Assembly (NCBI GenBank): GCA_947624535.1
Contig: CANQKU010000003.1
Span: 1 to 21,835, forward strand
Direction: 5' to 3'
Length of the DNA stretch: 21,835 nt
From: an uncultured Bacilli bacterium
GTDB lineage: Bacteria; Bacillota_I; Bacilli_A; RF39; UBA660
Shown: one piece after another, positions 1-7,674 of the stretch
Layout: each line of letters starts with the position of its first letter
How positions within the stretch are numbered: position 1 is the stretch's first letter
Position numbers and translations under genes: made by a program
The notes under the pieces: generated by a model
Database searches by the model: none
The model's input: only the letters and a program-made list of their open reading frames with translations
What the model was told of the DNA's origin: nothing

Positions 1-1365
1 GGCCAAATTTATTCAGAAGGGGCTAAATTAGTTGATGAGGCAATTAAGTCGCGTCAAATGTTTCAAACTAAAACATGGCATGATTTAATAAATTATTGTA
101 AGGATAAAAATACATTACATTTTATTGGATTATTATCAGATGGTAATGTTCACTCAAATATTAGTCATTTACTTATTCTTCTTGAAGAAGCTAAAACTTC
201 AGGTGTTAAAAATGTTAGAGTTCATATCTTACTAGATGGAAGAGATGTGGAAAAAACTAGTGCTTTACGCTATGTTAAACAGTTAGAAGATAAATTGGCT
301 GAGTTAAATGATGAAAATTTTAATGCCTTGATAGCAAGTGGTGGTGGTAGAATGAAAATCACGATGGATCGCTATGAAGCTAATTGGTATATGGTCAAGT
401 TAGGTTGGCAGACTCACGTTTTAGGAATTGGAAGAAAATTTGAAACTGCTAAAGAAGCAATTGAAGTAATTAGAAGTGAAACTCATGCGATTGATCAAGA
501 TTTAGAGCCATTTGTAATTAGTAAAAATAATAAACCTGTGGGTGAAATTGTAGATGGAGATAGTGTTATTTTATTTAATTTTAGAGGAGATAGATCAATC
601 GAATTATCTAAATGTTTTGACTTAGATGATTTTCCATATTTTGATAGAGTCCGTCATCCTAAAGTATTTTTTGCTGGAATGTTACAATATGATGCTGATT
701 TAAAAATACCAAAAAATTATTTGACAGAGCCACCAAAAATAGAAAATACTTTAACTGAAGAGTTAAACAAATATAATATTAGAGAATATGCAATAAGTGA
801 AACTCAAAAATTTGGACATGTTACTTATTTTTGGAATGGCAATAGAATTGAAAAATTTTCAGAAGATTTAGAAGTCTATGAGGAAGTTGAAAGTTCTAAA
901 TTACCATTTGATCAACAACCTAAAATGAAATCTTTTGAAATTACTGATAAATTTGTAGATGCTATTTTATCGAAAAAATATGATTTTTTACGAATTAATT
1001 TTCCTAATGGTGATATGGTAGGGCATACAGGAAATTATCCTCAAACAATTAAGGCTATTGAAGCAGTCGACCAAAATTTAAAAAGGATTATGGATGCTGT
1101 TGATCAAGTTAATGGAATTTTAATTGTAGTTGCTGATCATGGTAATGCCGAAGAAATGTATGAGTTAACTACTAATTCTAAAGATGCCAAAACTTCTCAT
1201 ACCATAAACAAGGTACCATTTATTATTTATGGAAAAAATATAGATGATATAAAACTAAAAAATAAAGAATTTGGCCTAGCTAATTTAGCAAGTACTATTA
1301 CAACACTATTAAATATTCCACCTAATAAAAATTGGCTAGAGTCTATGATTGATAAAAATAATTAA
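1..1365 (+). CDS. gpmI: 2,3-bisphosphoglycerate-independent phosphoglycerate mutase (5'-truncated by window edge)
   Basis: Interconverts 3- and 2-phosphoglycerate in glycolysis with a metal-bound phosphoserine intermediate. The frame is open from base 1, before the first ATG at 58, so the true start lies outside the window and the catalytic-serine region is missing. About 454 residues are visible. Recognisable family motifs are FNFRGDR (around bases 570-590), the GGGRM-xTMDRYE block of the substrate-binding insert (about 340-375), NGDMVGHTG (about 1006-1032), the metal-binding ADHGNAEEM (about 1132-1158) and SHTINKVPFIIYG near the C-terminus. The gene ends in TAA and is followed after 19 bases by the flavin reductase-rubredoxin gene, probably on the same transcript. 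Family assignment is secure from several independent motifs. Confidence 0.95.
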   Translation, partial: GQIYSEGAKLVDEAIKSRQMFQTKTWHDLINYCKDKNTLHFIGLLSDGNVHSNISHLLILLEEAKTSGVKNVRVHILLDGRDVEKTSALRYVKQLEDKLAELNDENFNALIASGGGRMKITMDRYEANWYMVKLGWQTHVLGIGRKFETAKEAIEVIRSETHAIDQDLEPFVISKNNKPVGEIVDGDSVILFNFRGDRSIELSKCFDLDDFPYFDRVRHPKVFFAGMLQYDADLKIPKNYLTEPPKIENTLTEELNKYNIREYAISETQKFGHVTYFWNGNRIEKFSEDLEVYEEVESSKLPFDQQPKMKSFEITDKFVDAILSKKYDFLRINFPNGDMVGHTGNYPQTIKAIEAVDQNLKRIMDAVDQVNGILIVVADHGNAEEMYELTTNSKDAKTSHTINKVPFIIYGKNIDDIKLKNKEFGLANLASTITTLLNIPPNKNWLESMIDKNN

Positions 1366-1384
1366 TAGAAGTGAGTTGACTTAT

Positions 1385-2014
1385 ATGGATAAACAATTAT
1401 TAAAAGATATTAGTTATGGAATGTATATTGTTACTACTAAGGATGATAAAAATGTAGGTTGTGTAATTAATACATTAACCCAAGTAACTAGTAATGATAT
1501 TATGGTATCTATTTGTTTAAATAAGAATAATTATACTAATCAAGTAATAAAGAAGACTAAACGTTTTTCTGTATCAATAATCTCAGAAGAGTGTAGTAAA
1601 GAGCTAATTTCTACTTTTGGATTTAAGTCTTCTAAAGATTATGATAAATTTAAGGAAATCTCTTTTGAAGAGATAGATAATTTACCAGTTGTAAATAAGG
1701 ATATGTGTGGCTATTTAATTTGTGATGTTGTAAGTATAACTGATGCTTCAAGTCATGATATTATCTTAGCTAGGGTTAAAACTTGTCATAAATTAGGTGA
1801 AGATACACCAATGACTTATAAGTATTACCAGGAAGTAGTTAAGGGAAAATCACCTAAAAATGCCCCTACATATATTGAAGAAAAACAAACTAAAACAGAT
1901 GAAGAACAGTGGGTTTGTGAAATTTGTGGATACGTTCATAAAGGCCCACTTCCAAAAGATTTTGTATGTCCAGTTTGTGGGGTAGCTGCTAGTAATTTTA
2001 AAAAAGTTTTATAA
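1385..2014 (+). CDS. flavin reductase-rubredoxin fusion (high-molecular-weight rubredoxin type)
   Basis: A 209-residue cytoplasmic redox protein. Residues 1 to about 155 look like an FMN-binding flavin reductase domain, starting with the typical YGMYIVTT segment and with a conserved ASSHDIILARV stretch. Residues 176-209 form a short rubredoxin with Cys178-x-x-Cys181 and Cys195-x-x-Cys198 holding one iron. In anaerobes this architecture (Hrb) takes electrons from NADH and passes them to flavodiiron proteins that reduce O2 or NO; a role here in oxygen or NO defence is inference, since no flavodiiron gene is in view. I chose the ATG at 1385 because the family begins at this point and a weak gaagtgag precedes it. 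An in-frame ATG at 1349 would add 12 unrelated residues and overlap gpmI. A hairpin terminator follows. Confidence 0.88.
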   Translation: MDKQLLKDISYGMYIVTTKDDKNVGCVINTLTQVTSNDIMVSICLNKNNYTNQVIKKTKRFSVSIISEECSKELISTFGFKSSKDYDKFKEISFEEIDNLPVVNKDMCGYLICDVVSITDASSHDIILARVKTCHKLGEDTPMTYKYYQEVVKGKSPKNAPTYIEEKQTKTDEEQWVCEICGYVHKGPLPKDFVCPVCGVAASNFKKVL

Positions 2015-2020
2015 ATAAAA

Positions 2021-2055
2021 ATAACGGGTTAAAATTAGCTCGTTATTATATTTTT
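2021..2055. terminator. bidirectional intrinsic terminator
   Basis: A 10-pair stem (2021-2030 with 2037-2046, two G-U pairs) closes a six-base loop. It is followed by a T-rich run on the plus strand and, read on the minus strand, by TTTTATTTAT. It sits between the stop of the plus-strand flavin reductase-rubredoxin gene and the stop of the convergent minus-strand gene, so it can serve both. Confidence 0.75.
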
Positions 2056-2402
2056 CCTTCTTTGATTAATTTTTCCCAACAGTCGTGAATATATGAATTT
2101 CCACCCAGTGACTGGTAACGATCATATAGTTCATAGGCACTTTTTTTCTGGATATCAGATACATAATTATTGTGTTCTATATCATTTATAAAATTTACTA
2201 AAATAATTTTAATTAATTCTAATTCAATATTATTACGACTATTTACGGATACGGTTTCTAAATGGTCAATCTTTTGATCAATAGGCTTTAATATCTTTGA
2301 TATAAATGATTTAGAAAAAGTTATTAAGCCAGTAATACCTCCAATTAAAACACCTAAAAATGTAATAATTCCAGCAATTTGTCCTAACGATATATTTTCC
2401 AC
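2046..2402 (-). CDS. small membrane-anchored protein of unknown function (holin-like layout)
   Basis: 118 residues starting with GTG at 2402; an AGAAGG ribosome-binding site lies seven T's upstream. Residues about 8-28 form one hydrophobic, glycine-rich membrane helix (QIAGIITFLGVLIGGITGL). A heptad-like segment at about 40-60 follows, then a soluble tail with Y-E-L-Y-D-R-Y-x-S-L-G-G-N-S-Y. From memory, this YxxYxxLGGN signature recurs near the C-terminus of small phage-type or holin-like proteins of Firmicutes, but I cannot verify it here, and no lysin or other phage gene is adjacent. It is convergent with the gene upstream and divergent from the gene at 2526. Function unassigned; that it is a real gene is supported by its start signals and terminator. 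Confidence 0.7.
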   Translation of the reverse strand: MENISLGQIAGIITFLGVLIGGITGLITFSKSFISKILKPIDQKIDHLETVSVNSRNNIELELIKIILVNFINDIEHNNYVSDIQKKSAYELYDRYQSLGGNSYIHDCWEKLIKEGKI

Positions 2403-2476
2403 AAAAAAACCTTCTTTCTTATAGTATCAATATTACATTTTAATTTATGATAATTAAGTAAAATGAAATATAATAT

Positions 2477-2506
2477 TTGACTTAGTATGAAGAAAAAACT
2501 TATAAT
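2477..2506 (+). promoter_or_regulatory. sigma-A type promoter for the gene at 2526
   Basis: TTGACT (2477-2482), an 18-base spacer and a perfect TATAAT (2501-2506). The predicted transcript start is near 2513, inside the AAGGAGGAG ribosome-binding site (2511-2519). The leader would therefore be extremely short, and an upstream in-frame ATG at 2487 would not be transcribed. Confidence 0.7.
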
Positions 2507-2525
2507 AAATAAGGAGGAGATATTT

Positions 2526-3302
2526 ATGCAGCTTAACAAACAACAACTAATTCATATTTTACTACCATTACTATATCAAAGAGGAATTGACAAAATAAAT
2601 GTTGATGAGTTAGGAAAAAAGTTATATTATTATTCGAATGATCCTAAATTTAAAAAATTATTTTTTGAAATGCAGACAAATGATGATAAAAAGACAATTG
2701 ATTTTTCATATTCAATAAATCATGAAAAACAATTTGGTCATGTCTTTGAAAATGTTAATGATAGTAAAATAATTGGGTTAGACTATGATGATTTCTCTCT
2801 TCATAACTTTGGTAAAAATTTTGGAACATTTCGTTTGAATTTATTATTACAATTAGCAGATCAAATTAGTTTTATTAAAGATATAGAAACTAGTATTAAT
2901 AGTGATGCTCATATTTATTGTGATAATCCAAATCAAGAATATTATTTAGTAAATGGTAAAACATACTTAGATTCTTTTAACTGGGAATTACTAACTGATG
3001 GTGAGGTTAATTCTAATGTTTTTCTAGATTATTGTAAAGATACTTATTATAAAAATCCTAATTCTAATAATAAGTTAATGATGTTACAAGAAAGTGAGGC
3101 TAGAAGAATATTTTTAAAAGATGCAAGTTATGCTGTTATGCAAGAAAAATATAATAATCAAATAAGACGCATTGAGATTTTTACGAAAAGTATGGATAGA
3201 AATACTTTAAAAGAAATTGGCAATATTTCTAAAACTGATTATAGTAGTAGTACAGAGATTTTATCTGATGGGGCATATGTCAGAAAAATAAAGTTAAAAT
3301 AA
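2526..3302 (+). CDS. hypothetical protein, 258 residues
   Basis: I do not recognise this family. The start is the ATG at 2526, seven to eight bases after a strong AAGGAGGAG; an in-frame ATG at 2487 lies upstream of the likely transcript start and has no ribosome-binding site. The protein looks soluble, with no signal peptide or membrane segment. The first 40 residues (helix-rich, ending DELGKKLYYYS) could be a small helical domain. The middle is rich in Asn, Asp and aromatic residues, and the C-terminal third (about 195-245) is charged and helical, with RRIEIFTKSMDRNTLKEIG. It has its own promoter and is followed after 48 bases by the aminopeptidase gene with no terminator between, so the two may be cotranscribed. 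Confidence 0.7.
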   Translation: MQLNKQQLIHILLPLLYQRGIDKINVDELGKKLYYYSNDPKFKKLFFEMQTNDDKKTIDFSYSINHEKQFGHVFENVNDSKIIGLDYDDFSLHNFGKNFGTFRLNLLLQLADQISFIKDIETSINSDAHIYCDNPNQEYYLVNGKTYLDSFNWELLTDGEVNSNVFLDYCKDTYYKNPNSNNKLMMLQESEARRIFLKDASYAVMQEKYNNQIRRIEIFTKSMDRNTLKEIGNISKTDYSSSTEILSDGAYVRKIKLK

Positions 3303-3350
3303 ATTTATAATTTTGTAAATTTTAGATAATATATTAATAGGAGGGATATT

Positions 3351-4730
3351 ATGAATAAAAAAGAATGTGGCTGGAAAAATTTAGATGAGAGTAAGCGAGT
3401 AGAAATATTTGCATTTGGAGATAGTTATATTCAGTTTTTAAAAGAAGTTAAAACAGAAAGAGAAGCTAGTAAAAAAATTATTGAAAAGTTAAGTCAAAAT
3501 GGATTTAAAGATATAGATGAAGTATCTATGTTAAATGTTGGCGATAAAGTATATTTTAATAATCGTGGTAAAAGTGTTTTTGCTGCTGTTATTGGTAGTA
3601 ATTCTATATTAGATGGGGTTAATATAATAGGTGCTCATATTGACTCACCAAGATTAGATTTAAAGCCAAATCCTATTTATGAAGATGCTAAATTAGCTTT
3701 AGCTAAGACTCATTATTATGGGGGAATTAAAAAATATCAATGGACTACAATTCCTCTTGCTATGCATGGTGTTATAGTAAAGCCAAATAAAGAGAAAATT
3801 GAGATTAATATTGGTGAAGATTTACAAGATCCAATTTTTACAATTACTGATATTTTACCTCATTTAGCTCAAAGACAATATGAGAAAAAAATTGGTGAGG
3901 CAATTGATGGAGAAAGTTTAAATTTATTAGTAGGTAGTATTCCAAATGAAGAGACTGACTCAGTTAAGGAAAATATTTTAAAAATATTAAATGAAAAATA
4001 TGGAATAGATGAGATTGACTTTTGTAGTTCAGAAATTGAAATTGTACCTGCTTTCCAACCTAGGGATTTGGGGCTTGATCGTAGTATGGTAGCTTCCTAT
4101 GGTCAAGATGATAGAGTATGTGCCTATGCTTTATTAGAAGCAATTATTAATGCTAAGGTTGAAAAAATGACTAGTGTAGCAATTTTTGCTGATAAAGAAG
4201 AAATTGGTAGTTATGGAAATACAGGAATGCAGTCTGATATGTTTGATTGCTTTATGCACAAGCTTTTAGATAAAATGTCTTTAAACGTTCCAAGTGCTCT
4301 AGCTAAAGTTTATTCAAATTCAAAAATGCTATCAGCCGATGTGGGTGCTGGAATTGATCCAAATTATCAAGATGTTTCTGAGGTAAATAATTCTTCATAT
4401 ATTGGTTATGGAGTAGAATTAAATAAATACACAGGTTCTAGAGGAAAATCTGGTGCAAGTGATGCTAATGCTGAGTTTGTAGCGTATGTAAGAGGAATTT
4501 TTGAAAATAGAAATATAAAATATCAAGTATCTGAACTTGGTAAAGTAGACATTGGTGGAGGAGGAACAATTGCTTATATTTTAGCTAATAAGGGTATGGA
4601 TGTTATTGACTGTGGTGTACCAGTTATTTCTATGCACTCTCCTTATGAGGTTATTAGTAAATACGATTTATATAGTGCTTATTTAGCCTATGTAGCATTT
4701 TTAGAAAGTTATGAAAAAGTCACTTATTAG
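3351..4730 (+). CDS. M18 family metallo-aminopeptidase (aspartyl aminopeptidase family)
   Basis: A cytoplasmic dizinc aminopeptidase of 459 residues, normal for the family, that trims N-terminal residues from peptides. The M18/M42 zinc-site motifs are all present: GAHIDSPRLD (His96, Asp98), GQDDR (Asp253/Asp254), DKEEIGSYGNTG (Glu283/Glu284), SADVGAG (Asp330) and the C-terminal ISMHSPYEV (His429). GGGGTIAY, near the C-terminus, is also typical. The start ATG at 3351 follows an AGGAGGG ribosome-binding site. The stop codon lies in the loop of a hairpin terminator, so this gene probably ends its transcription unit. The family is clear; substrate preference (acidic versus other N-terminal residues) cannot be read from the sequence. 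Confidence 0.93.
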   Translation: MNKKECGWKNLDESKRVEIFAFGDSYIQFLKEVKTEREASKKIIEKLSQNGFKDIDEVSMLNVGDKVYFNNRGKSVFAAVIGSNSILDGVNIIGAHIDSPRLDLKPNPIYEDAKLALAKTHYYGGIKKYQWTTIPLAMHGVIVKPNKEKIEINIGEDLQDPIFTITDILPHLAQRQYEKKIGEAIDGESLNLLVGSIPNEETDSVKENILKILNEKYGIDEIDFCSSEIEIVPAFQPRDLGLDRSMVASYGQDDRVCAYALLEAIINAKVEKMTSVAIFADKEEIGSYGNTGMQSDMFDCFMHKLLDKMSLNVPSALAKVYSNSKMLSADVGAGIDPNYQDVSEVNNSSYIGYGVELNKYTGSRGKSGASDANAEFVAYVRGIFENRNIKYQVSELGKVDIGGGGTIAYILANKGMDVIDCGVPVISMHSPYEVISKYDLYSAYLAYVAFLESYEKVTY

Positions 4731-4745
4731 GTGGCTTTTTATTAT
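4714..4745 (+). terminator. intrinsic terminator overlapping the aminopeptidase stop codon
   Basis: A 10-pair stem (4714-4723 with 4731-4740, one G-U pair) surrounds a seven-base loop that contains the TAG stop. The 3' arm ends in five T's. Confidence 0.8.
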
Positions 4746-4787
4746 ATTTAAGTTATTTTTTTCCATACTAATAATAGGTGATAAAAT

Positions 4788-6212
4788 ATGAAAAAACACT
4801 CTATTTGGAAAGTTAAAACAGCGTTAAAAAACAATAATCAAATGACTCAAAATAACTTTGATATAGCTATAGTAGGTGCAGGTATTACAGGATTAAGTTT
4901 AGCCTATTTTTTAAAAGATACTAAAAAACGAATTGTTTTAATAGAAAAATCAAATGCCTTAGATAATACAACAAGTAAGTCAACTGCTAAACTAAGTTTT
5001 GTACAACAAGATATTTATCAAAAACTAGAAAAAAATTTTGGCTATGACATAAGTAAGCTATATTTCGAATCCCAAGCTTATGCAATCTCACTTATGAAAA
5101 AAATTATTGTAGAAAATAATATCTCTTGTGACTTAGAAAAATCTAATTCATATTTATTTTCTATGGAAGAAGAAAATCTAAAAATTCTTCAAAGAGAAAA
5201 AGAATTATTGACTTGTTTTGGCTGTAAATGTAAGACTGCTAAGAATTTAGAAATACCAATTCCTGTAAAGAAAGCTTTTTATGTAGAAGGTAATTATACT
5301 TTTAATCCTGTTAAATATATGCAGCAAATTACTAAGATAGTTGCTAAGAAAGTTACAATTTATGATAATTTAATGGTAGAGGGAATAAAGAGGCAAGATA
5401 ATTATTATTTATTGAAAACTAAAAATGGTGTGATAAATGCTAAAAAGGTAGTAGTAACTAATCATTATCCATTTTTTATAAAGCCATATTTTTTGCCATT
5501 TAAAAATTATATAAAAAGAGAATATGTAAATGCTGCAAAATATTCTCATAATGAAAATTTTAATGCTATTAATGTGGATAAAAATTTATGTTCAATTAGA
5601 TTTTATAAGGATTATATTATATATGTATCTAATTCTCATAGGTTGACTAATAAGTTGGATATAGAGAAAAATTATTGTAAAAGTAGAGATGATTTTTATC
5701 ATTTTTTTAAAAAGATGCCTGAGTATAGTTGGGTAAATCAGGATTTAATAACTAATGATTATTTGCCTGTTATTGGAGAGATTGAGAAGAATTTATATAT
5801 TTCAACAGGTTATAATGCTTGGGGAATGACTAATGGAGTTTTAGGATCTAAAATAATTGCTGATTTGTTACAAAATAAGAAAAATGTATATGCTTCGCTA
5901 GTAAATCCTAATAGAGTTAGCGCAGGATCTATTTTAAATTCTATTGTTGATGCTTTAGCATATATTCATCCTTATATAGCCGCACCATTTTATGGAAAAA
6001 ATATTAAGGTTACAGAAGAAGACGGAGTTAAATATAATGTATATGAAGATGAGAATGGAAAAGTCCACAAAGTAAGAAGAAAATGTCCTCATTTAAAATG
6101 TAATTTATTATTTAATCAAGAAGAATTAACTTGGGATTGCCCTTGTCATGGCTCTAGGTTTGACTTAGATGGAAAGTTAATTGAAGGACCTAGTAAAGAA
6201 GATATAAATTGA
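4788..6212 (+). CDS. FAD-dependent oxidoreductase (DAO fold) with C-terminal Rieske [2Fe-2S] domain
   Basis: 474 residues. Residues 24-45 carry the FAD-binding Rossmann motif Gly30-x-Gly32-x-x-Gly35, and the next about 360 residues match the glycine/D-amino-acid-oxidase-like fold; GYNAWGMTNG is the usual second FAD contact. The C-terminus (about 385-474) is a Rieske domain with ligands Cys433, His435, Cys451 and His454 (CPH and CPCH motifs). This fusion is common in Bacilli and clostridia, often annotated only as FAD-dependent oxidoreductase; its amine substrate is unknown. The protein stops soon after the second Rieske motif, at GPSKEDIN, slightly short but plausible. The start ATG at 4788 follows AGGTGAT. 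No terminator is visible behind it. Confidence 0.9.
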   Translation: MKKHSIWKVKTALKNNNQMTQNNFDIAIVGAGITGLSLAYFLKDTKKRIVLIEKSNALDNTTSKSTAKLSFVQQDIYQKLEKNFGYDISKLYFESQAYAISLMKKIIVENNISCDLEKSNSYLFSMEEENLKILQREKELLTCFGCKCKTAKNLEIPIPVKKAFYVEGNYTFNPVKYMQQITKIVAKKVTIYDNLMVEGIKRQDNYYLLKTKNGVINAKKVVVTNHYPFFIKPYFLPFKNYIKREYVNAAKYSHNENFNAINVDKNLCSIRFYKDYIIYVSNSHRLTNKLDIEKNYCKSRDDFYHFFKKMPEYSWVNQDLITNDYLPVIGEIEKNLYISTGYNAWGMTNGVLGSKIIADLLQNKKNVYASLVNPNRVSAGSILNSIVDALAYIHPYIAAPFYGKNIKVTEEDGVKYNVYEDENGKVHKVRRKCPHLKCNLLFNQEELTWDCPCHGSRFDLDGKLIEGPSKEDIN

Positions 6213-6319
6213 TTAGGTAATGCTTCAAGTAAAATTTAATTTAGGTAATAAATAGTAGAATAAAGTCATTAAAACAATTGAGAAAGTGTTCTATTGAAAA
6301 AAATTTAACACAATTTTAA

Positions 6320-6396
6320 AATATGTTAAAAAAACATAAAAATTTTAACATATTCCTTGTATATGTTAAAAAAATAATGTAATATTATATACAAGG
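6320..6396 (+). promoter_or_regulatory. Fic promoter with three ATATGTTAAAA boxes and a flanking inverted repeat
   Basis: The core promoter reads TTGTAT (6357-6362), a 17-base spacer and TAATAT (6380-6385). A 12-base inverted repeat of AATATGTTAAAA (6320-6331 and 6343-6354) lies just upstream, and a third direct copy (6361-6371) lies in the spacer. A second perfect 10-base inverted repeat, CCTTGTATAT (6355-6364) and ATATACAAGG (6387-6396), brackets the promoter, its right arm overlapping the predicted transcript start and the ribosome-binding site. This is the layout of repressor operators; the binding protein is unknown. Confidence 0.6.
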
Positions 6397-6408
6397 AGAT
6401 GACTAACT

Positions 6409-7464
6409 ATGAAGCTATTACCATTTAAAGATTATGACTTAAAAACACCAAGAATACTTGAAGCATTAAATGAAGCTTCAAGGTCACTTGCTGAATTAAA
6501 AGGTTTTGCTAATTCAATTCCAAATCAACATATTTTGATTAATGCTATTACTATTAACGAAGCGAAAGATAGTAGTGCAATAGAAAATATTGTGACTACA
6601 CATGATAGTATTTATAAAGTATTAACAGAAAGTGGATTTAAAGATGAAGCTGCTAAAGAAGTTGTTGACTATAGAAGCGCAATTTGGCGTGGGTATGAAA
6701 TTATAAAAGAAAAAGGATTTATTTCAACTAATGTTTTAGTAGAACTACAAGGAATGATTGAACACAATAAAGCTGGGATAAGAAAAAATCCTGGTACTAA
6801 ATTAATTAATGGTAAAACTTTAGAAGTAATTTATGTTCCACCACAAGATGAAAAAGAGATTAGAGATTTACTTAAAAATCTTGAAGATTATATTAATGAA
6901 AATGATGATTGTGTAGATCCACTAATAAAAATGACTTTAATTCATTATCAATTTGAAACTATCCATCCATTTTACGATGGAAATGGTAGAACTGGTAGAA
7001 TATTAAATGTTTTATATTTAGTATTAAATAATCTTTTAGATAGTCCAATTCTTTATCTAAGTAATTATATTAATAAAAATAAAGAAAAATATTATAAATT
7101 ATTTACTGAATTTAGGGAAAATAATAACTATGAAGATTGGATTATATATATATTAAAAGGAATTGAAGAAACATCTAAAAATACAATTGAATTAATTAAA
7201 CAAATTCAAAACGAAATGATATCTTATAAGGAAGAATTTATAAAAAAATTACCTAAAATATATTCTGATGAATTATTAGATTCTTTATTCTTTGAAGTCT
7301 ATACTAGAATAAATTATATTGAAAATAGATGTAATGTGACAAGACAAACTGCTACTACATATTTAAATAGTTTAGTAGATGCTGGATTACTTGAATTTGA
7401 AAAAGTCGGAAGAGAAAGTATTTATAAAAATACAAGATTAATTGATTTATTAAGTAAATTTTGA
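6409..7464 (+). CDS. Fic family protein (class II layout, with C-terminal winged helix)
   Basis: 351 residues. The Fic active-site loop HPFYDGNGRTGR lies at 186-197, with catalytic His186 and the phosphate-binding GNGR. It usually transfers AMP from ATP to a hydroxyl of a target protein. An N-terminal inhibitory motif (S/T)xxxE(G/N) is present at Ser55-Glu59-Asn60, which marks class II Fic proteins that hold their own activity down through the inhibitory glutamate. The C-terminal about 60 residues (NYIENRCNVTRQTATTYLNS) look like a winged helix-turn-helix. No separate antitoxin gene is next to it, as expected when the inhibitory helix is built in. The start ATG at 6409 follows AAGGAGATG. A repeat-rich promoter precedes it and a terminator follows 85 bases later. 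Confidence 0.93.
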   Translation: MKLLPFKDYDLKTPRILEALNEASRSLAELKGFANSIPNQHILINAITINEAKDSSAIENIVTTHDSIYKVLTESGFKDEAAKEVVDYRSAIWRGYEIIKEKGFISTNVLVELQGMIEHNKAGIRKNPGTKLINGKTLEVIYVPPQDEKEIRDLLKNLEDYINENDDCVDPLIKMTLIHYQFETIHPFYDGNGRTGRILNVLYLVLNNLLDSPILYLSNYINKNKEKYYKLFTEFRENNNYEDWIIYILKGIEETSKNTIELIKQIQNEMISYKEEFIKKLPKIYSDELLDSLFFEVYTRINYIENRCNVTRQTATTYLNSLVDAGLLEFEKVGRESIYKNTRLIDLLSKF

Positions 7465-7548
7465 TATAGAAGATAAAGTATTAAAAATTTTATTTGAATG
7501 ATAAGTATTTATATGAAATAAATAGCTAAATATCCATTTCACTACTTT

Positions 7549-7575
7549 AAGAGAGCCAAGACTCTCTTTTTTTAA
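7549..7575 (+). terminator. intrinsic terminator downstream of Fic gene
   Basis: AAGAGAG (7549-7555) pairs with CTCTCTT (7562-7568) across a six-base loop and is followed by a T run to 7573. Confidence 0.85.
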
Positions 7576-7674
7576 ATATGATTTTGAAATTATTAAGTCA
7601 AAAAGCCTTGCTAAAATTTATAATATCTTGTTAAAATTAAAGTGTAGTAAAAATATATACGAGGAGGATATTTC

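Noticed and set aside
1349..1384. Upstream ATG for the flavin reductase-rubredoxin gene, overlapping gpmI
   Set aside because: It adds residues unlike the family's N-terminus and has only a weak ribosome-binding site; the ATG at 1385 fits better.
6213..6319. Short direct repeat TTAGGTAAT after the FAD/Rieske gene
   Set aside because: Only nine bases in AT-rich DNA with no promoter or hairpin around it; likely chance.
6409..7464. Fic protein as part of a two-gene toxin-antitoxin system
   Set aside because: The inhibitory (S/T)xxxE(G/N) motif is inside the protein and no small antitoxin gene is adjacent.
7460..7502. Possible C-terminal extension of the Fic protein by removing one T (SKF then DIEDKVLKILFE)
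   Set aside because: The extension is only about 12 residues and the winged helix already looks complete, so there is no need to invoke a frameshift.
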